Shown in pieces: positions 35,522 through 41,296 of a DNA stretch of 41,296 nt. Origin of the DNA: Planctomycetota bacterium (GTDB lineage Bacteria > Planctomycetota > UBA1135 > UBA2386); the NCBI GenBank assembly GCA_020848735.1, contig JADLHO010000212.1:1-41296 (forward strand), given 5' to 3'. A program made the translations under genes and the position numbers. Positions within the stretch are counted from its first letter, which is position 1; each line of letters opens with the position of its first letter. The notes under the pieces are model-generated. The model did not search any database, was not told where the DNA came from, and was given only the letters and a program-made list of their open reading frames with translations.

Positions 35522-38044
35522 TCATTCGCCTGCGCTGCGCTCGTCGCCGGGCTCGGCGACGAAGCGTGCGCCGGACTCGTCGAGCACGAGCCGGCCGCGA
35601 CAGGGACGTCCGTCCGGCGCCGTGAAGCCCGCGCTGCTGCGCGTCTTGCCCTTGCTGAGCAGCGTCGCGAGCAGTGCCGGCGTGATCGCCTTGCCTGCGA
35701 TCGTCTTCCAGACGACGAAGCGGCAGCCCGCGCGCCAGGCGGAGCAGCCGAAGCCGCGCTCGCCTTCGAGCAAGGGTTGGCGACAGCGCGGACAGGGCGG
35801 CAGCGGCGCGTCCGGAGTCCGGGGCGCCGTCGCCGGCTTCGCCCGCGCCGTCGCCCGCGCCTTCGTCCGTGTACGGGCCGCGTCGGCCGCTGCCGCAGGG
35901 GTCGCCTTGGGCCGTCCCGGCGACGACTGCGCCTCCCGGCTCGGCACCGCGAGGTCGATCACGAGGCCCTCGTCGGTGAGGCAGAGGATGCGCGGGCCCA
36001 GCCCGGTCAGCGGCAGGGGCACCGTGTGCACGCGGCGCGCGAGCAGCACGCGCGCGAGCTGCGGCGTGATCGTCGCCCCGCGGTACTCCTTCCAGAGCAC
36101 GAAGTGGCAGCCGTCCTGCCCGCGGCTGCAGCCATAGCCGGCCTTGCCCTCGATGACCGTCGCCTGGCAACGCGGACAGGTGCCGAGACCGTCGCGCGGC
36201 AAGGGCGCAGGGCCGGCCACGAGCTGTCGCGCATACGCCACGATCTCGGTCATGAAGGCCGGACGCGTTGCCCGTCCCGCCTCGATCTCCTTCAGCTTCT
36301 GCTCCCACTCGCCGGTCAGTTCGGGCGACTTCAGCAGGGGGTCGGCGACCGTCGCGACGAGGTAGCGCCCGAGATCGGTGATGCGCAGGTTCTTCTTCTC
36401 GCGTTGCACGTAGCCGCGCGAGAGCAGCGTCTCGAGGATCGACGCGCGGGTCGCCGGGGTGCCGAGTCCACGGGCCTTCAGCGCCTCGCGCAGCGCATCG
36501 TCGTCGACGAGCCGGCCGGCGGTCTCCATGGCGCCCAGCAGCGTGTTCTCGGGGTAGGGGCGCGGCGGCTTCGTCGTGCCTTCGTGGAGCGAGGGCTCGT
36601 GAGGGCCCGACTCGCCGACGACGAAGTCCGGCAGCTCCTGCACCTCGTCGTCGTCCGGCCCGTTCGCCTCGCCGGGTGGCGCCGCGTCGGCGGTCTTCGC
36701 CTTCGCGCGGGCCTTGCCGCGCGCCTTCTGCGGTTCGCGCGGCTCGAGCTGCGACCAGCCCGCTTCGACGAGACGCACGCCGCGGGCGCGGAAGGGCAGC
36801 GGTCCGGCGCTCGCGAGCACGACGGTCACGTCCTCCTCGCGGTGGGGCAGGAAGACCTGCACGAGGCGCGTCGCGACGGCGTCGAACACGCGCTGCTCGT
36901 CCTCGCCGAGCCCGTCCTGCAGCTTGCCCGTGGGCACGATCGCGTGGTGGTCGCTGACCTTGCCGTCGTCGAAGACGCGTGGGCGCAGCGGCAGCGCCGT
37001 CAGGTCGAGCAACGCGATCCGCTCGCCGCGCCACGCGCGCAGGCTCTCGAGCGTCGCGACGATCGGCGCGTGCATCGCGCGCGGGAGATGCCGCGAGTCG
37101 GTGCGCGGGTAGGTCAGCAGCTTCTTCTCGTACAGGTCCTGGGCGAGCTTCAACGTGTGCGCGGCGGGGAACCCGAAGCGCACGTTCAGATCGCGCTGCA
37201 GCGCGGTGAGGTCGTGGAGGAGCGGTGGGGCGTGCGTCTCGCGCTTGCACTCGACCCGGTCGATCCGCAGCGGATGGGCCCGCGCGGTGGCGAGCGCGGC
37301 CTCGGCCGGTTCGCGGGCGGCAAAACGCTCCCCGGCGAACGCGAAGCGCGCGTCGCGGTAGAGCGTGCGGAGTTCGAAGAAGGTCTCCGCGCGGAAGGTG
37401 CGGATCTCGTCGTCGCGTCGGGCGATGAGCGCGAGCACGGGCGTCTGCACGCGGCCGACGCTCCAGAGCACGCGGGGTCCGGAGCCGACCTGACCGTGAC
37501 GCACCGTCTGCGCGCGGGTGCCGTTGATGCCCACGATCCAGTCCGCCTCGGCGCGGCTGCGCGCCGCGGCGTGCAGGTTCTCGTAGGCGCTGCCGGGGGC
37601 GAGGCGCGCGAACGCGGCGCGGATCGCGTCCTCGGTGAGCGAGCTGAGCCAGAGCCGCTGGAAGGGCCGCGCGGGGCAGCCGGCGAGATCGAGCAGGTAG
37701 CGGAAGATGAGTTCGCCCTCGCGCCCGGCGTCGGTCGCGCACACGAGCTCGTCCGCGTCGGCCACGAGGCGGAGCACGGTGGCGAGCTGACGCCGCGCGC
37801 CGTCGTCGCCCGTCGGCCGCAGCTCGAAGCGTTCCGGCACGAAGGGCAGGGACTCCAGCGACCAGCGCTTCAACGTCGGGTCGTATTCGTCCGGCGGCTT
37901 CAGCTCGGCGAGGTGCCCGATCGCCCAGGTGACCGTCCAGCCCTGACCCGCGATCGTGCCCTCACCGCGTTGGGTCGCGCCGAGGAACCGCGCGAGATCG
38001 CGGGCGACGGAGGGCTTCTCGGCGACGAGGACCTTGCGGTGCAT
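35522..38044 (-). CDS. topB: DNA topoisomerase III (TopB), type IA
   Basis: Type IA topoisomerase, 840 residues, that decatenates and relaxes single-stranded crossings. The TOPRIM domain opens LVAEKPSVARDLA with E9 and has ATDAGREGELIFR. The active-site tyrosine is Y312 in LLTYPRTDSRHLP. RAEADWIVGINGTRA is also typical. An Ala/Lys-rich insert (about 440-490) precedes the end of the core. Two C-terminal zinc-ribbon repeats (CPRC...GYGCSRG..GC and CPRC...GFGCSAWRAGC, each followed by F.VWK.I.GK.IT) finish the protein. The ATG at MHRKVLVAEKPS is family-typical; the longer open frame is not used. Confidence 0.93.
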   Translation of the reverse strand: MHRKVLVAEKPSVARDLARFLGATQRGEGTIAGQGWTVTWAIGHLAELKPPDEYDPTLKRWSLESLPFVPERFELRPTGDDGARRQLATVLRLVADADELVCATDAGREGELIFRYLLDLAGCPARPFQRLWLSSLTEDAIRAAFARLAPGSAYENLHAAARSRAEADWIVGINGTRAQTVRHGQVGSGPRVLWSVGRVQTPVLALIARRDDEIRTFRAETFFELRTLYRDARFAFAGERFAAREPAEAALATARAHPLRIDRVECKRETHAPPLLHDLTALQRDLNVRFGFPAAHTLKLAQDLYEKKLLTYPRTDSRHLPRAMHAPIVATLESLRAWRGERIALLDLTALPLRPRVFDDGKVSDHHAIVPTGKLQDGLGEDEQRVFDAVATRLVQVFLPHREEDVTVVLASAGPLPFRARGVRLVEAGWSQLEPREPQKARGKARAKAKTADAAPPGEANGPDDDEVQELPDFVVGESGPHEPSLHEGTTKPPRPYPENTLLGAMETAGRLVDDDALREALKARGLGTPATRASILETLLSRGYVQREKKNLRITDLGRYLVATVADPLLKSPELTGEWEQKLKEIEAGRATRPAFMTEIVAYARQLVAGPAPLPRDGLGTCPRCQATVIEGKAGYGCSRGQDGCHFVLWKEYRGATITPQLARVLLARRVHTVPLPLTGLGPRILCLTDEGLVIDLAVPSREAQSSPGRPKATPAAAADAARTRTKARATARAKPATAPRTPDAPLPPCPRCRQPLLEGERGFGCSAWRAGCRFVVWKTIAGKAITPALLATLLSKGKTRSSAGFTAPDGRPCRGRLVLDESGARFVAEPGDERSAGE

Positions 38045-38161
38045 GGGGAGTTCGATCGCCGTCGCGGCTTGCGCAGGGCCGGATCGGCACGCGCTGCGAG
38101 CCTTCGCAGCGGAGTCGTGAGCAAAGGGCAGTGTGCGGAGGCGGGGGAGCTTCTGCAATGC

Positions 38162-38188
38162 GAGGTCGGGGCTAGGATCCCCGGCCTC
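38162..38188. promoter_or_regulatory. Hairpin/operator-like dyad upstream of a secreted-protein gene
   Basis: GAGGTCGGGG and CCCCGGCCTC flank a 7-base loop (ctaggat) and pair at nine of ten positions. The loop contains TAGGAT, a plausible -10 box, so the dyad could be an operator or an RNA hairpin about 38 bases before the ATG. Confidence 0.4.
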
Positions 38189-38225
38189 TCTCTCGTGGCT
38201 CTCGCCCGATCTCTGGTGAACGACG

Positions 38226-39260
38226 ATGCCGACTCTCTCTCGTGCCGCCGTCCGCGCGTCGACGGTGTTCTCCGCCGCGCTGCTCTCCGTCGCAGCCCTC
38301 GCCGCGCAGGGCGTCGTCCGCGATGTCCCGAGCAACAGTCCGGGGAGCGGCACCTGCAGCACGGCGCCATTCGGCAATGGCACGGCGGCGACCGCCAATC
38401 AACGCCTGCAGTTCGTCGTCACGCGCAATGAGCTCGGGAGCACGGCCGGATGGATCACCGGATTGAGCTTCGCGCCCTGCGCGGGCGGGCTCAGCCAGGC
38501 GGAGTTCTTCGAGATCGGCCTGGGTCTCCTCCCCTCGGGCTTCGGTTTCACCGGCCACCTCGACTTCGACGACAACCTCTGGAACCAGTGCACGGTCTGG
38601 TACCCGCTGCTCTCGAGCGAGTTCAACGCGCGGTGGAGCCGGAGCGCGAACGCCTGGTCGACGATCGGCGCCGACGCGAGCGTCTGGTACGACGGCACCA
38701 GCGATCTCCTCGTCGACATCAAGGCGATCGGCAATCGCGCGAGCGGCGGGAACTCGGGAGTCCATCACGACGGCCGTCCGGCGCTCCACGTCGCCGGCTG
38801 GACCGGCCCGATGCCCGCCACCGGGACGGTCGTGAACACGGCACCCAAGGTCCGCGTGCAGTTCGGCGTCGCGGACAAGGCGGCGTTCAACGTCGGTTGC
38901 CATGGGCTCGCGCTCGCGCTCGCCGGCAATGCGGTGCCTGGTCAGACGATCCACTTCGACGTCACGGGCGGCGGCGCCAATCTGCCCGTGGTCCTCAACC
39001 TCGGCATCACCTCACCCGACATCGAACTCGGCGTCATCTACATCCCGGGCTGCTGGTTCCTCTCGGACCTCGCGATCACCTCGATCGTGAGCACGACCGA
39101 CGCGAGCGGCGCGCGGCGCTTCAGCCTCACGCTGCCGACCTCGAACAGCCTCAACGGCGCGCGCGTCATCGCGCAGGGCGTCCACGCCAATCCCGCGCTG
39201 CCGCAGTTCGTCGCGACCTCGAACGGCTACCGCTTCGTCATCGGGCCGGCGCAGCCCTGA
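38226..39260 (+). CDS. Secreted protein of unknown function (planctomycete-like)
   Basis: A 344-residue exported protein with a clear signal peptide (1-28, ...SVAALAAQG). The mature part is beta-rich with aromatic and Asn/Gly patches and four or more Cys (CSTAPFGNGT, FAPCAGG, NQCTVWYPLL, VGCHG, GCWF). The C-terminal half (from about 215) has the layout of a small beta-sandwich often seen at the end of secreted proteins in this type of organism (IYIPGCWFLSDLAI...FVATSNGYRFVIG). I do not recognise a family name. It is divergent from topB and the 181-base gap holds the dyad described separately. Confidence 0.7.
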   Translation: MPTLSRAAVRASTVFSAALLSVAALAAQGVVRDVPSNSPGSGTCSTAPFGNGTAATANQRLQFVVTRNELGSTAGWITGLSFAPCAGGLSQAEFFEIGLGLLPSGFGFTGHLDFDDNLWNQCTVWYPLLSSEFNARWSRSANAWSTIGADASVWYDGTSDLLVDIKAIGNRASGGNSGVHHDGRPALHVAGWTGPMPATGTVVNTAPKVRVQFGVADKAAFNVGCHGLALALAGNAVPGQTIHFDVTGGGANLPVVLNLGITSPDIELGVIYIPGCWFLSDLAITSIVSTTDASGARRFSLTLPTSNSLNGARVIAQGVHANPALPQFVATSNGYRFVIGPAQP

Positions 39261-39302
39261 GCTCGCGAGCGCCAAGCCCTTGGCCGACGCCGTTGCTCTG
39301 CG

Positions 39303-40565
39303 ATGATGCGTGCCATGGCCAAGGCGCGCGATCGCATCAGCTCCGTCCGGATCCGCGGCTTCCGTTCGCTGCTCGACGTCACGCTGAAGTTCGACGGACT
39401 CTCGGTCCTCATCGGCGCGAACGGCAGTGGGAAGAGCGCGGTGATCGAGGCGCTGGAGACGCTCCGCTACTCGGCGGGTGCCGGCGCCACCGTCCCCGAG
39501 TACTTCCGCGAGCACACGCGGCCGATCCGCAGCGGCCAGACATCCTGTGCGCTCGCCGTCGAGATCGTCGGCGAGGGGGATGATCCGCCGCTGCGCTACG
39601 AGCTCGCGCTGTACCACATGGGCGACGGCAGCATCGGCGTCGAGTCGGAGCGGCTCGACGTGGGGCCGATCGGCGCGGCCACGGAACCATTGCATGCGTT
39701 GAGGCGGAGCCGCGGTCGCGCGGAGATCTTCGATTCCGGCCGGCGCCAGCTCGTCGAAGTTCGACCCGATCCTGCGACGTTTCTGCTCGGTTCGCTCGGC
39801 AACGCCCCGGCTCTCGCGGATCAGCAGCCGCTCCAGCAGATCGCCATCCGGCGCACCGTGACCGCGCTCCGCGGCATCGAGGTGCACGTGCCTTTCGAGG
39901 TGATGCCGGCCTGGGCGGCGCGGCGCACGGGTCGACGCTCGGCCAGCCGCGACCCGGTGTTGCTGCAGGCCGCGCCGCGGCTCGAACTCCTCGCCGCGAA
40001 CCTCGGCAACGTCTACCACAGCCTCAAGAACGAGCACGGCAGCGCGCATTGGACCGAGACCCTGGAGCTCGTTCGCCAGGGCCTCGGCGAGGACGTCGAC
40101 GACGTCTCCGCGAGCGCGGATGCCTCCGGCGGCCAGCACGCGATCACGGTGCGCTTCCGCAGCTCGGGCGCGATCCCCGCCGCCGCGCTCTCCGACGGCA
40201 CGCTCGCCTATCTCGCCTTCGTCGCGCTGCTCCGGCTCCCGAGCGAGCGCAGTGTGCTCGCGTTCGACGAGCCCGAACTCCACCTGCACCCGGCACTCCT
40301 GATCCGCGTGCTGGCCATGTTCGAGTCGGTGGCGCACCGGTGTCCGGTGATCCTCGCGACCCACTCCGATCGCCTCCTCGACGCGCTTCAGGACCCGGCC
40401 GGCGCGGCGATCCTCTGCGAACTCGACGAGCAACGCGCCACTCGTCTGCACCGCCCGGACCGGGTGCTGCTCGAGAAGTGGCTCAAGGACTTCCGCGGTC
40501 TGGGCGATCTGCGCTCGGCCGGGCTTCAGGCCACGGTCATGGGCCCGGGCGAGTCGGTCGGATGA
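39303..40565 (+). CDS. RecF/OLD-like AAA ATPase (AAA_21 type)
   Basis: A 420-residue ABC-type ATPase of the SMC/RecF/OLD superfamily without a long coiled coil. It begins RISSVRIRGFRSLLDVTLKF, then Walker A GANGSGKS (38-45). A middle lobe (about 100-280) is followed by the ABC signature LSDGT (about 296-300), Walker B VLAFDEPELHLHP with D322/E323 and the H-loop ILATHSD with H354. These 'old-exonuclease-type' ATPases often drive a partner effector. The stop overlaps the next gene as ATGA, so the two are made together. ATGs at 39306 and 39315 are alternative starts; no ribosome site decides. Confidence 0.88.
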   Translation: MMRAMAKARDRISSVRIRGFRSLLDVTLKFDGLSVLIGANGSGKSAVIEALETLRYSAGAGATVPEYFREHTRPIRSGQTSCALAVEIVGEGDDPPLRYELALYHMGDGSIGVESERLDVGPIGAATEPLHALRRSRGRAEIFDSGRRQLVEVRPDPATFLLGSLGNAPALADQQPLQQIAIRRTVTALRGIEVHVPFEVMPAWAARRTGRRSASRDPVLLQAAPRLELLAANLGNVYHSLKNEHGSAHWTETLELVRQGLGEDVDDVSASADASGGQHAITVRFRSSGAIPAAALSDGTLAYLAFVALLRLPSERSVLAFDEPELHLHPALLIRVLAMFESVAHRCPVILATHSDRLLDALQDPAGAAILCELDEQRATRLHRPDRVLLEKWLKDFRGLGDLRSAGLQATVMGPGESVG

Positions 40566-41128
40566 CGAGGCTCGTCGTGCTCTACGAGGATGCGCGGGCG
40601 GCGGCGGGGCGCTTCGGGCCGCATGAGCTGCTGCTCGGCTGCGTCGCCGACGAGCTGGGCCGTCGGCTCCACGACCTGAGGAAGGAGATCGTCGCCATCC
40701 CGATGAATGGCGTCGCGAAGCTCCTCGCCGCGTTGACCGACGCCGAGCGGTGGCAACGGGTCGCTCCGCGTGGCGCCCCTCTGCTGGCCTTGATCGACTC
40801 CGACCGGATCCGCGATCACGTGCCTCCCGAGATCCGCGAGCACGCGGGCGTCGAGGCCTGGATCCGCGCGCGTTTCTCGGAGCCCGCTCGGCTCACCGTG
40901 ATCCTCCTGGACCGCAACCTCGAGACCGTGATCGCGGCGATCCGCGACTGCGGAGAAGCCGAGGTCCAGCTCGTCGAGTCGGCGCTGCGGAAGGACCTCA
41001 ACGCGCGCGATCGCCTGCTCGGAAAGCTCGGCGCCGACTCCGACCGACGCGCGCTGCGCGACTGCGTGCGTGGCGCCGTGCCCTCGTTCGAACGCGCGGT
41101 GGCGGCCGCCACCGACGCGCTTCGCTGA
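40562..41128 (+). CDS. Small TOPRIM/DUF4276-like partner of the AAA ATPase
   Basis: A 188-residue protein I do not recognise by sequence alone. Its layout fits a TOPRIM-like nuclease/effector: strand LVVLYED (4-10) with E9, a helix, strand EIVAIPMNG (42-50) with a conserved-type G50, strand LLALIDSD (74-81) giving D79-x-D81, and strand LTVILLDRNLE (111-121). After that comes a helix beginning with E121, as in the 'E.W'-type helix of DUF4276/RloB proteins. All-alpha C-terminus. The ATGA overlap with the ATPase gene is typical of two-gene defence modules. Fold assignment is inference; a non-enzymatic partner is possible. Confidence 0.6.
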   Translation: MTRLVVLYEDARAAAGRFGPHELLLGCVADELGRRLHDLRKEIVAIPMNGVAKLLAALTDAERWQRVAPRGAPLLALIDSDRIRDHVPPEIREHAGVEAWIRARFSEPARLTVILLDRNLETVIAAIRDCGEAEVQLVESALRKDLNARDRLLGKLGADSDRRALRDCVRGAVPSFERAVAAATDALR

Positions 41129-41211
41129 CGAGCCCGGTCGCGGCGCGTGGGTTCTCGCGGGCGGAGCTGCGCCTAGGAGTCTGGGCCACGGGATGCCGCT
41201 CGCAGGCTGAA

Positions 41212-41233
41212 GGAATCACGACGCGGAGATTCC
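41212..41233. promoter_or_regulatory. Inverted repeat upstream of the last gene
   Basis: GGAATC (41212-41217) and GATTCC (41228-41233) are perfect arms with a 10-base spacer, about 32 bases before the next start codon. The spacing of the arms would suit a dimeric regulator; this may be chance. Confidence 0.25.
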
Positions 41234-41264
41234 ACTTCGGCGGCGCCCTGAGTAGAGGAGGTGC

Positions 41265-41296
41265 ATGGCCCGGTTCCGCAAGTCTGAGAGTCCAGA
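41265..41296 (+). CDS. First codons of a gene running off the window
   Basis: ATG followed by an open frame (MARFRKSESP) to the window end, preceded by the strongest ribosome-binding sequence in the region, GAGGAGG, at close spacing. Product unknown; only ten codons are visible. Confidence 0.5.
   Translation, partial: MARFRKSESP

Noticed and set aside
35777..38431. 884-codon open frame on the plus strand
   Set aside because: Antisense to topB, which has its catalytic tyrosine and zinc ribbons in place.
39303..41128. Assignment of the ATPase pair to PARIS or Gabija by name
   Set aside because: The small protein is shorter than the known effectors and I cannot see a decisive family signature, so only a general OLD/TOPRIM-like relation is claimed.

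Overview
The window is one contiguous, very GC-rich (about 70% by eye), densely coded chromosomal segment of a Gram-negative-type (two-membrane) bacterium. LolCDE-like lipoprotein export genes, a lipobox protein, a large secreted VWA/HEAT protein and several secreted proteins of unknown function fit best with the phylum Planctomycetota, possibly a lineage near the high-GC marine isolates. Myxococcota or another deep deltaproteobacterial-type lineage cannot be excluded from sequence reading alone. I see no transposase, integrase, phage gene, CRISPR array, rRNA or tRNA. No gap between genes exceeds 300 bases; the largest are about 181 (38045-38225), 172 (18517-18688), 162 (11775-11936) and 150 (34157-34306).

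Left part (1-6744, all plus strand): the tail of a BatA/VWA-type membrane protein, a lipoprotein, the tRNA hydroxylase miaE, an alpha/beta hydrolase, then sdhCAB (succinate dehydrogenase with a single five-helix cytochrome b anchor) directly followed by a molybdopterin adenylyltransferase (mog).

Minus-strand block 6754-18516: read in transcription order from the right it is iscR-iscS-iscU-iscA-hscB-hscA-fdx-trmB-Rieske ferredoxin, then lysS and a lolCDE-like exporter. This is a full proteobacterial-style ISC iron-sulphur assembly operon with its Rrf2 regulator, many four-base start/stop overlaps, and a readable promoter with an inverted repeat in front of iscR. A divergent ygfZ-like gene, also linked to Fe-S enzyme maintenance, sits across the promoter region.

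Middle block 19621-26411: a minus-strand run of a single-ATPase-domain ClpC-like unfoldase, a membrane histidine kinase, an exported PpiC-type foldase and an IolB-like cupin faces a plus-strand serine/threonine kinase with a YkgJ-type cysteine-cluster protein. This looks like a signalling and protein-quality-control neighbourhood.

Right part 26502-41296: secreted or envelope proteins (HEAT plus VWA protein, EF-hand low-complexity protein, a two-lectin-fold protein, two unknown secreted proteins) are interspersed with glnS and topB. The segment ends with a tightly coupled pair, an ABC/RecF-like AAA ATPase plus a small protein with a TOPRIM-like layout, which is the best candidate for an undescribed OLD/PARIS/RloB-like system. 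The first codons of another gene close the window.

Other recurring signals are short tandem repeats with a period of about 18 bases in three separate intergenic gaps, GTGA/ATGA gene overlaps at nine junctions, and a common Ala-Gln signal-peptide end in five exported proteins.
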